NCBI GenBank assembly: GCA_963814165.1
Contig: CAWFBW010000021.1
Coordinates: 186,001-250,000 of the forward strand
Origin: DASRAA01 sp963814165
Lineage (GTDB): Bacteria; Acidobacteriota; Terriglobia; Terriglobales; Acidobacteriaceae
DNA: 64,000 bases
Reading direction: 5' to 3'
Part shown: in pieces, positions 1-8,947 of the stretch
How positions within the stretch are numbered: position 1 is the first letter of the stretch
How the letters are laid out: each line of letters begins with the position of its first letter
Position numbers and translations under genes: made by a program
Notes under the pieces: model-generated
Told to the model about the DNA's origin: nothing
Database searches by the model: none
The model's input: the letters and a program-made list of their open reading frames with translations, nothing else

Positions 1-471
1 ATGCTGGAAACTGTCGACCACCTTAAAAAAACTGAGGGTTTCACACAGAGTTTCACGAAGTACTGCCAGGGCGGCTCGGTGGTGGCGACCATCGAAGGCC
101 ACGAGGATCCGGAAGAGAGTTTTAGGAAGACGGAGAAACTTTTCCAGCAATTTCCCGAGCTCGACGGCATTTACGTCAACACGGTGAACTGCCTGCCGGT
201 CTGCCGAGCGCTGGCGGCTGCGAAGCTGGAAAATCGCGTGCGGCTCATTACGACTGACCTGTTCCGAGAAATGGTCCCTCTGTTTCGAGCCGGCACCATT
301 GATGCGTCCATGCATCAGCGCCCGTATCGACAAGGCCAGCTTGCGATTCGCACGCTGGCCGAGCATCTGCTGCATGACGCTGAATTGCCGAAGTCGCATT
401 ACCTGAATCCGGGCGTGATATTGCGTTCCAACCTTCGCTTGTTTCGGGAGACTGGCGGGATGGGGGGGTAG
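1..471 (+). CDS. C-terminal part of a LacI-type/periplasmic sugar-binding domain protein (5' truncated)
   Basis: The reading frame is open from the first base, so the gene starts outside the window and the ATG at base 1 is probably internal. The roughly 156 visible residues fit the end of a periplasmic-binding-protein-like ligand domain of the LacI regulator type: a stretch predicting a strand then helix (LDGIYVNTVNCLPVCRAL), then RLITTDLFREMVPLFRAG and the Q-x-P-x-x-x-G segment HQRPYRQGQLAI, which is typical of the last lobe. Such domains bind a small sugar and, in LacI-type regulators, control a nearby operon. The N-terminal helix-turn-helix cannot be seen, so a transport-type binding protein is also possible. 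Confidence 0.65.
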   Translation: MLETVDHLKKTEGFTQSFTKYCQGGSVVATIEGHEDPEESFRKTEKLFQQFPELDGIYVNTVNCLPVCRALAAAKLENRVRLITTDLFREMVPLFRAGTIDASMHQRPYRQGQLAIRTLAEHLLHDAELPKSHYLNPGVILRSNLRLFRETGGMGG

Positions 472-570
472 ATCTGGCGCAGACGTCTGCCGGATGGAGC
501 AAGATGCCGGTTTCGATATCTTCCCGGCGCTTCTGTTACCTTATTGACCAATCCAATTCAGGAGGCCGCG

Positions 571-1806
571 GTGCCCGATATGTCGTCGCACGACACTTCA
601 TCCTCGAGACCTTTGACGGTGCTGTGCCTAACGAGCTACTTCAAGGGAACGGAGTTCATGGTCGAGTGCAAGCGACAAGGATGCCGGACGCTGCTGGTGA
701 CCGCGCAAAGCCTGACCGACGCCGACTGGCCGGGAGAATCGCTCGACGATATCTTCTACGTTCCTGATGAAGACAAGACCTGGAAGCTGCAGGACGTACT
801 GCTGGGAATCAGCCACCTGGCTAAGACGGAAGTCATCGACCGCATTGTGCCTCTGGATGACTTTGATGTGGAGATAGCGGCTTCGCTGCGTGAGCACCTT
901 CGGGTTCCTGGTATGGGTGACACAACGGCGCGGTATTTCCGCGACAAGTTGGCGATGCGGGCGCGGGCCCGCGATGCCGGACTTGCGGTACCGGACTTTA
1001 TTCAAGTCCTGAATTACGGGCAGTTGCATGAATTCATGCAGCGGATTCCGCCACCGTGGGTGCTCAAACCGCGGTCCATGGCGGGCTCGATCGGGGTGAA
1101 GAAGATCTCCAGCGCGGACGAGTTCTGGTCTGCAGTCGATCGATTGGGCGATCAGCAATCGTTCTATCTGCTGGAACAGTATGTTCCGGGAGACATCTTC
1201 CACGTCGATACGATCACGTATGAGAAAGAGTTACTTTTCTCCATCGCGAGCAAGTACGGGCGCCCGCCGATGGACGTGTCGCACGAAGGAGACATCTTTA
1301 CGACGCGGACGTTGACGCAGGGATCGGCTGAAGAAAAGGCGCTGCGATCGCTGAATGAGCAAGTCCTGAACGCATTCGGAATGGTGCGCGGGGTTTCCCA
1401 CAGCGAGTTCATCAAGGGACGCGACGGCGTGCTGTATTTCCTTGAGACGTCAGCGCGTGTAGGCGGCGCCCATATCGCTGACCTCATTGAGGCTGCGACT
1501 GGGATTAATCTCTGGGCGGAATGGGCAAAGGTTGAAATCGCAGGTGGCCAGACGCCCTACAGCGTATCGCCGCTGCGAAACGAGGCGGCGGGCTTGTTGA
1601 TTTCACTGGCGCGCCAGGAACGTCCCGACACGTCCGCGTACACAGATCCCGAGATAGTCTGGCGGATGAACAAGAAACATCATGCCGGACTCATTGTGCG
1701 ATCGACCGATCCCAAGAAGGTGGAAGAACTCGTTTGGAATTACGCGCAGCGGTTCCGGCAGGACTTCTTCGCATCGGCACCGCCGCGCGACAAGCCGACG
1801 AGTTAG
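571..1806 (+). CDS. ATP-grasp domain protein
   Basis: This protein of about 411 residues has an ATP-grasp fold: an N-terminal Rossmann-like part (LTVLCLTSYFKG), the ATP-binding lysine in PWVLKPRSMAGSIGVKK, the hinge-like LLEQYVPGDIFHVD, and the metal-binding region ending in LETSARVGG. Family members join a carboxylate to an amine or thiol using ATP through an acyl-phosphate. No carrier or partner enzyme lies next to it, so the substrate is unknown. The open frame begins with TTG at 544, but a strong GGAGG at 561-565 sits 5 bases before GTG 571, which I take as the start. ATG 580 is an alternative. Confidence 0.75.
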   Translation: MPDMSSHDTSSSRPLTVLCLTSYFKGTEFMVECKRQGCRTLLVTAQSLTDADWPGESLDDIFYVPDEDKTWKLQDVLLGISHLAKTEVIDRIVPLDDFDVEIAASLREHLRVPGMGDTTARYFRDKLAMRARARDAGLAVPDFIQVLNYGQLHEFMQRIPPPWVLKPRSMAGSIGVKKISSADEFWSAVDRLGDQQSFYLLEQYVPGDIFHVDTITYEKELLFSIASKYGRPPMDVSHEGDIFTTRTLTQGSAEEKALRSLNEQVLNAFGMVRGVSHSEFIKGRDGVLYFLETSARVGGAHIADLIEAATGINLWAEWAKVEIAGGQTPYSVSPLRNEAAGLLISLARQERPDTSAYTDPEIVWRMNKKHHAGLIVRSTDPKKVEELVWNYAQRFRQDFFASAPPRDKPTS

Positions 1807-1828
1807 GGTTCGCCTAGCCGAGGTAGCG

Positions 1829-2901
1829 CTAAGCGTGATCGTAGAAGCGGAAGAACAGAGACTGCTTCGACACCGGTTCTGCCTTGGCGACGAGGGCGGC
1901 CATCTGTTTCTCGCTGTACGGCGTAAATTCCGCGCCAATTGGACGTTGTGCTCCAATTGCGCGACGGAATCGCAGCCGATGATCACCGTCGAGACCGGCA
2001 GCGAGAGCGAATAATACATCGCCTGCCGCATGTCGAGCGTACCCGGCGTAGGCGCCAGCACCATGCCCTCCCAGGAATGCTTCTGCGCTTCGATGGGAGG
2101 CGGCGTCCACGAGCTGAGGATGCGACCGCGGGCGGGAACTTTCATTCCGATGATGCCCATCTGCTTTTCGACCGCCAGCGGCAGGAGCTTCTGGGAAAAG
2201 CTGAAGTGATGCGGATCCGCAGCGTTGACTGCCATCAGGATGGTGTCGAAAGGATAACGGTGGATGCAGTCGATGAGCGGCTCGGGACGGAAGTGGCCGG
2301 TGATGCCGAGGAAGCGAACCATCTTCTGGTCTTTGGCCTGTAGCAAGGCCTCCATCGCGCCGCCCTTCGCGAAGATTTGCTGTACTTCATTGTCGGACCC
2401 GATGTCGTGAAGCTGCCACAAGTCGAGGTGGTCGGTATTTAGCAGCTTGAGGGACTCTTCCAGCATGCGCAGCGAGCCTTCCTTTGTGCGCTCGCGGGTC
2501 TTACTGGCAAGGAACGCCTGGTTGCGGCGCTTCTTCATCACCTCACCGACGTAGCGTTCGCTCCAGCGCTGTGGGCCGCCGTAGATCGAGGATGTGTCGA
2601 TGTAGTTTACGCCGAGATCGAGGGCTTTTTCGATGATCGGGACTGCCACAGCAGCGTTGTCGGCACGCTCAATGGCGGCCTGGCCACCAAGGCTGAAGAT
2701 TCCGACGCGGTATCCAGTCTTGCCCAGATTACGTGTGGGCATCGCAGATTCTGTCGCAGGATTCGTCGGAAGCGCAGGAAGCGAGGTAGCCGATGCAGGG
2801 ATGGCGGACTGCGCGATAAGGCCTGCAGTAATGGCAGTACTTGCCTTGAGGAAGTCGCGGCGGTTGTTCAAGGAAGGCTTGTCATCGGCTTTCGGTTTCA
2901 T
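1829..2901 (-). CDS. Tat-exported aldo/keto reductase (one frameshift near the 3' end)
   Basis: The N-terminus carries a twin-arginine signal (NNRRDFLKAS followed by an alanine-rich hydrophobic segment), so the enzyme is probably exported folded. The aldo/keto reductase tetrad is visible: Asp and Tyr in NYIDTSSIYGG, Lys in FLASKTRE, His in WQLHDI. These enzymes reduce carbonyls with NAD(P)H. ATG 2901 is preceded by GAGGTGCGC. The frame breaks near 1935: after the QLEHNVQLAR segment the expected C-terminus (FTPYSEKQMAALVAKAEP, ending FRFYDHA) continues in the next frame to a stop at 1829, as after a one-base deletion. It is divergent from the S9 peptidase, with a 209-bp gap between them. Confidence 0.85.
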
Positions 2902-3110
2902 GCGCACCTCGCAGTAGAAGAGTTGAACGGGTAGTAGCACGGCTCCAAAATCGGTTCTTCGGCCGCGTTGGAAAAATTATACGCCGGAGCCGAGGGCCGA
3001 CTTAATGAGTAGCTCCAGCAGCGCTTCGGCAGCAGCACGTTCGGGCTTGCCTCGACAATCTGACTTGACGAAGCTATAACTTTTTCAAGCACTCCACGAG
3101 GTCATCAACC

Positions 3111-5300
3111 ATGCGTCGTTTTGCAGTAATCCTGGCGATTGCGTTTGCACTTCCCTGTTTCTACCAGGTTGGCATCGCCCAGAACAAGCGCCCTATCACC
3201 GACAAAGACCTTTTCCGCTTTCAGTGGATTGGCGACCCTCAAGTTTCGCCGGACGGCACGCACGTCGTGTTTGTGCGGGTCAGCGTTAACGAGAAAAAGG
3301 AAGGCTACGATACAGCACTTTGGATGGCGAATACCGAGAACGCCGATTCGGCGGTGCGGCTAACCGGCGCCAAAAGGGATTCTCAGCCACGTTGGTCGCC
3401 TGACGGGAAGTGGATCGTTTTCGTGCGCGGTCCGGCCGACAGCGGCGTAGAGGGGCGCGATCACAAGCCTCAGCCTTCGCAACTTGCATTACTTTCCCTG
3501 TCGGGCGGAGAGGCGTGGACGATCACCGGCCTGCCGCGTTCGGCGGGAAATCCAGTGTGGTCACCCGACGGGAAGCAGATCGCATTTCTGTGTGACGCTA
3601 CCCCCGAGGACCTTGCCAAGAAGCAGAAAAAAGACATTGCTGCCGAGCCGGAACACGAGAGCGATGTGAAGGTCATTACCCGCGCGATCTATCGCTTTAA
3701 CGGTACGGGTTACCTCGATCCGAAACACAAGCAGCACATTTGGATCCTTGATCTGCCGGCGAGCGCTGATGCCAAGTCCGCTCCGCGGCAACTGACGAGT
3801 GGGACGTTTGACGAACGGAGTCCCGTCTTCACTCCCGATGGGAAGCACATTCTCTACACCACGAACCGCAATTCAGAGCCTTACTACGAGCTGTCCAAGA
3901 CGGACATTATGTCGGTGCCAACTTCTGGTGGAACACCGGAGTTGCTGACCACGCTCCATGTTGGCGGATTTCTTGGTGGAGTCGGCGCGATATCCCTGTC
4001 GCCCGATGGCAAGTCGGCGGCATTCGTGGCCAGCGTTCAGGAGCCGGTGCGTTCTTACAGTCAGTCCGACATGTGGGTACTGAATCTCGAGGCAAAGTCG
4101 GAACCGGTCAAACTGACTACCAAGTACGATTACGACGTCGGCAGCGGGGTTGGAGGAGATAATGCCCCTCCCCGCGGCGCAGGGCGAAGTTTGCCCGTGT
4201 GGACGCGCGATGGATCGCATATTCTCGATGTCGTCGGCAAAGAAGGCCGCGCCGTGCTGGTTTCGATTGATGCCAAGAGCGGAGCGGTCACGGAACTCAG
4301 TCGCGGCAACCAAGCGGTTGAGGACTTCGACGTTGCGGAGAATAACAGTACCGTCGTGATCAACGTCTCGACGCCAACCATGATTGACGAGCTATTCGTT
4401 CTGGCGAAAGATGGATCACAAAAGCAAATCACGAATCTCAACAGCGCACTGTTCTCTGAGCTCAATCTTACGGAGCCGGAGGACATTTGGTATACGAGTT
4501 TTGATGGGAAGAAAGTTGAGGCGTGGGTACAGAAGCCGCCTGACTTCGACCCGTCGAAGAAGTATCCGCTGATCCTGAACATTCACGGCGGGCCGCATAC
4601 CGCATATGGTTGGGTATTCGATCATGAGTTCCAATGGATGGCGGCCAAGGGATACGTAGTCCTCTATCCCAACCCGCGCGGCAGTACCACGTATGGGCAG
4701 GAATTCGGGAATATCATCCAGTACAAGTACCCGGGCGACGATTTCAAGGACTTGATGGCGGGCGTCGATGAACTGCTGAAACGAGGTTACATCGATGAAC
4801 ACAAGCTAGGCGTAACCGGCGGCAGCGGAGGTGGACTGCTTACCGACTGGACGGTGGGACACACCCACCGGTTCCAAGCCGGCGTCTCGCAGCGGGACAT
4901 CTCGGACTGGACCTCGTGGTGGTACACGGCGGACTTCACGTTGTTTCAGCCGAGTTGGTTCAAGGCGCCCCCGTTCGACGATCCCAAGGATTACATCGAG
5001 CGGTCGCCCATTACGTACATCAAAAATGTCGACACGCCGATGATGTTCATACTCGGCGATGTGGATTACCGCACACCGCCGGGCAGCGGCGGTGAGCAGA
5101 TGTTTCGTGCGTTGAAATACATGCATCGGCCTACGGTGATGGTGCACTTCCCCGGCGAGTCACACGAACTGTCGCGGTCCGGACAGCCGTGGCATCGCGT
5201 AGAACGCCTCGATCACATCGTCGGATGGTTTGACAAGTGGTTGCAGGGAGTTCCAAAGCCCGAATACAACATGCCGTCGGATGAGGCCAAGGCGCCGTAG
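3111..5300 (+). CDS. Exported S9-family peptidase (prolyl oligopeptidase/acylaminoacyl-peptidase type)
   Basis: A signal peptide (positively charged MRR, then a hydrophobic core ending near AQN) is followed by an N-terminal beta-propeller with several WSPDGK/SPDGT blades (residues about 40-420). The C-terminal alpha/beta-hydrolase domain has the nucleophile in VTGGSGGGLLTDW, Asp in LGDVDYRTPP and His in GESHELSRSG. Family members hydrolyse short peptides or N-acyl peptides, here probably in the periplasm. At 729 residues the length is usual for the family. A GAGG motif lies 9 bases before the ATG. The gene is intact. Confidence 0.9.
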   Translation: MRRFAVILAIAFALPCFYQVGIAQNKRPITDKDLFRFQWIGDPQVSPDGTHVVFVRVSVNEKKEGYDTALWMANTENADSAVRLTGAKRDSQPRWSPDGKWIVFVRGPADSGVEGRDHKPQPSQLALLSLSGGEAWTITGLPRSAGNPVWSPDGKQIAFLCDATPEDLAKKQKKDIAAEPEHESDVKVITRAIYRFNGTGYLDPKHKQHIWILDLPASADAKSAPRQLTSGTFDERSPVFTPDGKHILYTTNRNSEPYYELSKTDIMSVPTSGGTPELLTTLHVGGFLGGVGAISLSPDGKSAAFVASVQEPVRSYSQSDMWVLNLEAKSEPVKLTTKYDYDVGSGVGGDNAPPRGAGRSLPVWTRDGSHILDVVGKEGRAVLVSIDAKSGAVTELSRGNQAVEDFDVAENNSTVVINVSTPTMIDELFVLAKDGSQKQITNLNSALFSELNLTEPEDIWYTSFDGKKVEAWVQKPPDFDPSKKYPLILNIHGGPHTAYGWVFDHEFQWMAAKGYVVLYPNPRGSTTYGQEFGNIIQYKYPGDDFKDLMAGVDELLKRGYIDEHKLGVTGGSGGGLLTDWTVGHTHRFQAGVSQRDISDWTSWWYTADFTLFQPSWFKAPPFDDPKDYIERSPITYIKNVDTPMMFILGDVDYRTPPGSGGEQMFRALKYMHRPTVMVHFPGESHELSRSGQPWHRVERLDHIVGWFDKWLQGVPKPEYNMPSDEAKAP

Positions 5301-5332
5301 GAAGCCAACCAGGCCGTTTGAGCTTCAGAGAT

Positions 5333-7033
5333 CTAATCAGAACCTGCACGTAGAAGCACGTCCCGCAGTTTGTCGTGTCTCTGCTGCAAGCGGAGATAGG
5401 TCGTTTCGTCGCGTCCTGCCTTTGCCCGGATGATACTCACGAGTGCCCGTTTTTCCGGTGGACTCCAATTGGCAAGGCCTGGAGTCAGCGCTAAGACCAG
5501 TGCAAAGTCACTGAGGGCCTTCTGCTCAGATGCGCTCAACGACTCCGCATTCACGCCCAGCTGTTTGCAAAGAGACGACATGGTATGCCGCCTCATCTTT
5601 GCGGGGTCACCGTCAAAGCGTGTGGCCATCTCACGCTGAACTGCCAGACCCAGTTTGCGGGTTGAAAATGAATCCCAATGCCCGGAGGGGCCCGGCCCGA
5701 ACTCGAAGAACATGTGACCTTCCGCGAGCTTCCGCAGAGTTTTGGGGGACGTGCGATGATGAGGGTCGCGCATCATCCGCCGCTCTTCTGTGAGAGTCAA
5801 CTGCAAAAGATCGGGGCGGCCGGGTCGAAATCCTAATTTGCGATAGAACCAAAAAGCGCCCGACTTGATCGCTTCTTCATTGTCCTGACCGATCTGGTAT
5901 GGATAAACCGAGAAGCAGGTCACGCCTGCAAGTTGATTTAACAAGTGCAATACTTTGGAGTAGATCCACGCAGTCTCACCTTCGCGAAAGGCGTAAAAGG
6001 TATTGAACCCGACCTCCATCCACTCGAAAAGTCCAATTGCTTCGAAGTAATTTACGGGAACGCCATTCTTGAGGGTGAATCCGGCGTAGTAGGCACGTAG
6101 CGGAAGCCGCCATTCCTTGTCCAATCCCCAGATAAAAAGCTGAATGCCTCTGCCAACGTCGGCCTGAAATGCGTGGTCAGCGTCGGCGCAGGTCGAGCCT
6201 TGAAGCTCCCGATACCGGACTGCCAAGGCGTCTCGCGTCATGTCAATGATGGCTTGCGCGTCGGGGCGGTCTAGCTTTCGAAGCTGCAATGGAGCGGAAT
6301 TCAACTCCTCAGGAAGCAACACCTGCTTGCGCTGCAAAAGTGGCGCGTCATGGACGAATAAGCGGGACACAGGGCGTCGAGCCAACGTTCGGCTGGAGGG
6401 TGAGTTGTCGAGCCGCCAATGCAAGTTAACGCCCAAGCTGTCGTACAAGCTTGTGCGCTGTAGCGGACTTGCAGGCAAAGCTGCAAAGGCGGCGATCAAC
6501 CAAGCGAGGTCATTGGAGGCTGACCCTGACGCTGCCTCGAGCCAGCGCAAGTAGGGCGTATCGGCTTCGACAAACGAGTCGTCCGCCAGGAGAGGCAGGC
6601 AATTGGGTAATACCGTCGCCATTTGGCGGTAGTACTCGTCGGGGTTCCACTCAGGTGCGATCTCGAGCCCATGCTTCAACACAAGCCACCGGGCTAATTC
6701 GTACGTCCAGTTGTTCGTCACCGTAGTCCCCGCCATGCCGGATACTGCTTCGTCGTCAAAGGCCTCGGTGGCGTCGGGATTGGCCAGAAACCGCTCAACC
6801 TCTGGCTGCAAGTGAGCGAGCAGAGTATCGGTATGCTTAGCAACCGAAGTGCTTTGAGGAAACGCGCGGAGGAACAGCAAGTTGTCATGTGCCCGAATCA
6901 GCGAATCAGCATCCGGAAACCGCAGATGCCGAAGTTGCTTCAGCACGGACTCGCACCGACGCGCGCAGCCTGTCCCATAACAGCGTTTCATCTGGTCAAG
7001 CTCTTGCAATAAAACGACTTGTCGGTCACCCAA
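5333..7033 (-). CDS. Conserved-looking protein of unknown function with a GNAT-like segment
   Basis: I do not recognise this 566-residue protein. It has no signal peptide or membrane segment and is rich in Leu, Arg and Ala helices. One stretch near residue 410 (IKSGAFWFYRKLGFRPGRP) resembles the acetyl-CoA binding end of GNAT acetyltransferases, where a Tyr-x-Lys-x-Gly-Phe-Arg-Pro pattern is common, but the rest does not look like a simple GNAT. The open frame starts with TTG 7033. ATG 6991, at the start of MKRCYGTGC, is an alternative, and neither has a strong ribosome-binding site. It converges with the S9 peptidase gene, 32 bp away. Confidence 0.6.
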   Translation of the reverse strand: MGDRQVVLLQELDQMKRCYGTGCARRCESVLKQLRHLRFPDADSLIRAHDNLLFLRAFPQSTSVAKHTDTLLAHLQPEVERFLANPDATEAFDDEAVSGMAGTTVTNNWTYELARWLVLKHGLEIAPEWNPDEYYRQMATVLPNCLPLLADDSFVEADTPYLRWLEAASGSASNDLAWLIAAFAALPASPLQRTSLYDSLGVNLHWRLDNSPSSRTLARRPVSRLFVHDAPLLQRKQVLLPEELNSAPLQLRKLDRPDAQAIIDMTRDALAVRYRELQGSTCADADHAFQADVGRGIQLFIWGLDKEWRLPLRAYYAGFTLKNGVPVNYFEAIGLFEWMEVGFNTFYAFREGETAWIYSKVLHLLNQLAGVTCFSVYPYQIGQDNEEAIKSGAFWFYRKLGFRPGRPDLLQLTLTEERRMMRDPHHRTSPKTLRKLAEGHMFFEFGPGPSGHWDSFSTRKLGLAVQREMATRFDGDPAKMRRHTMSSLCKQLGVNAESLSASEQKALSDFALVLALTPGLANWSPPEKRALVSIIRAKAGRDETTYLRLQQRHDKLRDVLLRAGSD

Positions 7034-7103
7034 TGTGAATTCCCCAGCCGATTAGAAGAAGGCCAACCAGTTTACAGGGAAACGGGCGGTTATCGGCAAG
7101 GAA

Positions 7104-7508
7104 ATGGCAACCTGTAATAGTCGGGGCGACTCAAGTGATCCGTCCCAAGTGCCGATAGACAACCCAGCCATGGCCAACACGGTAGAAACCGTTGTATCCA
7201 GAGTCGAAATTCCTATTGCGCCAGATCGCCGACGGCAGGATCGGGTGCGGACCCGCATGCCTATACGCATCCTCGGCATTGATGGCAACCCCGTGTCGTA
7301 TTCAGGAACATGTACAAACTTGGGCCGTGGTGGCGTGGGATTCGACACCTCCGCGCGAATCGAAGTCGGCAAAGTCATCGAGTTTGAGTTTGTGCAGGTA
7401 GTGGACGAGGCCGTTCGCTACTGGCTTCGCATCCTCTTCCGAAACGATGGCCACTACGGTGGGTATTACGTCAACGACGATGGGTCAGACATCCGCTCCC
7501 CAAATTGA
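7104..7508 (+). CDS. PilZ-domain protein
   Basis: A small protein whose residues about 42-125 match a PilZ domain: the arginine cluster RRRQDRVRTRMP corresponds to the R-x-x-x-R c-di-GMP motif, and TNLGRGGVGF to the (D/N)-x-S-x-x-G motif with Gly in place of Ser. PilZ proteins bind cyclic di-GMP and alter motility, polysaccharide export or enzyme activity. The Ser-to-Gly change may weaken ligand binding. The start is uncertain: ATG 7104 or ATG 7170 (MANTVETV); the first 20 residues look unstructured. It stands alone and converges with the efflux operon. Confidence 0.75.
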   Translation: MATCNSRGDSSDPSQVPIDNPAMANTVETVVSRVEIPIAPDRRRQDRVRTRMPIRILGIDGNPVSYSGTCTNLGRGGVGFDTSARIEVGKVIEFEFVQVVDEAVRYWLRILFRNDGHYGGYYVNDDGSDIRSPN

Positions 7509-7512
7509 AACA

Positions 7513-7534
7513 GCGCATCGAGTCAACGATGCGC
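7513..7534. terminator. Hairpin between convergent genes, possible bidirectional terminator
   Basis: A perfect 8-bp stem (GCGCATCG / CGATGCGC) with a 6-base loop sits between the end of the PilZ gene and the end of the efflux operon. There is no T-tract on either side, so factor-independent termination is not certain. Confidence 0.35.
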
Positions 7535-7564
7535 CGTTCCTGAAACTTGCCCTGACGAAGGCTG

Positions 7565-8947
7565 CTACTGCTGCCAGCCTCCGCCAAGGGCCTGATACAG
7601 GGTCACGTAATTGGCGAGTTCGTTGTACCAGGCCTGGGTAAGAGCCAACTGTGAATTGAAGTACTGCTGCTCGTTGTATTGCACTTCGAGGAAGCTGGTC
7701 ACTCCGCCTTGGTAACGCACGTTCGACAAGTATGCAGCGTCTGAGTAACTCTTAGTTTGCTGCTCGATCTTAATGCGATATTGGCGAGCCTGAGTGTAGC
7801 CGACCAAGCCGTTGGAAACTTCGCCAAATGCCTGGTTAACCGTCTTCTTGTAGGTTAGTTCAGCCTCATCCCGCTGCGCCCAAGCCAGCTTATATTGGCT
7901 CTTGATTCTTCCGCCTTGGAAGATCGGCTGAGTGGCGTTCAGTCCGACGGCCCAAAACGTTCCCGGGCCGGCCACAAATGTTGAGAGCGCGGTGCTTTGA
8001 GAACCGAACAATCCAGTAAGGGAAAACTGCGGGAAGAAATTTGCTTTGGCCACGCCGACATTGGCATTGGCTGCAACAAGGTTTTCCTCAGCGCTACGCA
8101 CATCCGGACGCCGTTCCAACAAAGCGGACGGCAATCCCGCAGGAATCTCAGGCATGTGCGGTTGTGCCGTCACTTCCAATCCGCGAACAATCGGGCCGGG
8201 GTTCTGACCGAGAAGAATACTGATGTTGTTCTCCGTCTGCTCGATCAGCTGGTGCAGATTGATGGCTTGGGCTTCTGCTGCCTGCAGCAAGACCTCTGCC
8301 TGATACACCTCCATGACGGAGGACTCGCCGCCCTTGAACTTTATGTTGTTGAGCTTAAGAATCTCACGGTCGGCGGTAACGGTATCGTCGGCGTATTTCA
8401 ACTGAGAGTCGTACGCCCGCAACAGAAAGTAATTGGTGGCAACCTGGGAAACCAGCGTTGTCCGGACAACGTTCTGGCCGTATTCCGTCGATAGCAAGTT
8501 TGCCTTCGCTGCTTCTGTCGCGCGACGGAACTGCCCCCAGAAATCGACGATGTACGACATCTGTATATCAAGGCTGCCGAAAGTCGGCGCATGAGGAACA
8601 GTCTGGGAATTGCGTTCATTTACGATGGCACCCCCACCGTTCAGTTGCGGATACTGGTTGGCCTTGGTGACACCCAGATTCGCCTCGGCCTGCAGAACTC
8701 GGGTGGCCGCGATCCGCAGATCGTAATTATTCTGCAGCGCTTGCTTTATGAGGTTCTGTAACGCTTCGTCCTGGAATACCGCCCACCACTTCATGTCCCC
8801 AAACTGCTCACCTGCGGGCTCCGGTGTCGGAGCGCCGCGATACTGATCGGGAACCGTGGTCGCTGGCCGCTTATAGTTCGGGCCGACTTTACAACCGCAA
8901 ACTACGAGAAGCACAAGGAAAGCGGCAGCAGCCTTGAGCTTAGTCAT
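7565..8947 (-). CDS. RND efflux outer membrane channel lipoprotein (NodT/OprM family)
   Basis: This is the outer membrane exit duct of the tripartite pump. The protein of about 460 residues starts with a lipoprotein signal whose lipobox Cys lies in LLVVCGCKVGPNYKRP. This is followed by the two internally repeated OEP domains; LLERRPDVRSAEENLVAANA is the typical signature. ATG 8947 is preceded by a strong GGAGGGG and overlaps the permease stop codon by 8 bases (ATGACTAA), indicating translational coupling. The longer upstream open frame is only read-through into the permease gene. Confidence 0.93.
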   Translation of the reverse strand: MTKLKAAAAFLVLLVVCGCKVGPNYKRPATTVPDQYRGAPTPEPAGEQFGDMKWWAVFQDEALQNLIKQALQNNYDLRIAATRVLQAEANLGVTKANQYPQLNGGGAIVNERNSQTVPHAPTFGSLDIQMSYIVDFWGQFRRATEAAKANLLSTEYGQNVVRTTLVSQVATNYFLLRAYDSQLKYADDTVTADREILKLNNIKFKGGESSVMEVYQAEVLLQAAEAQAINLHQLIEQTENNISILLGQNPGPIVRGLEVTAQPHMPEIPAGLPSALLERRPDVRSAEENLVAANANVGVAKANFFPQFSLTGLFGSQSTALSTFVAGPGTFWAVGLNATQPIFQGGRIKSQYKLAWAQRDEAELTYKKTVNQAFGEVSNGLVGYTQARQYRIKIEQQTKSYSDAAYLSNVRYQGGVTSFLEVQYNEQQYFNSQLALTQAWYNELANYVTLYQALGGGWQQ

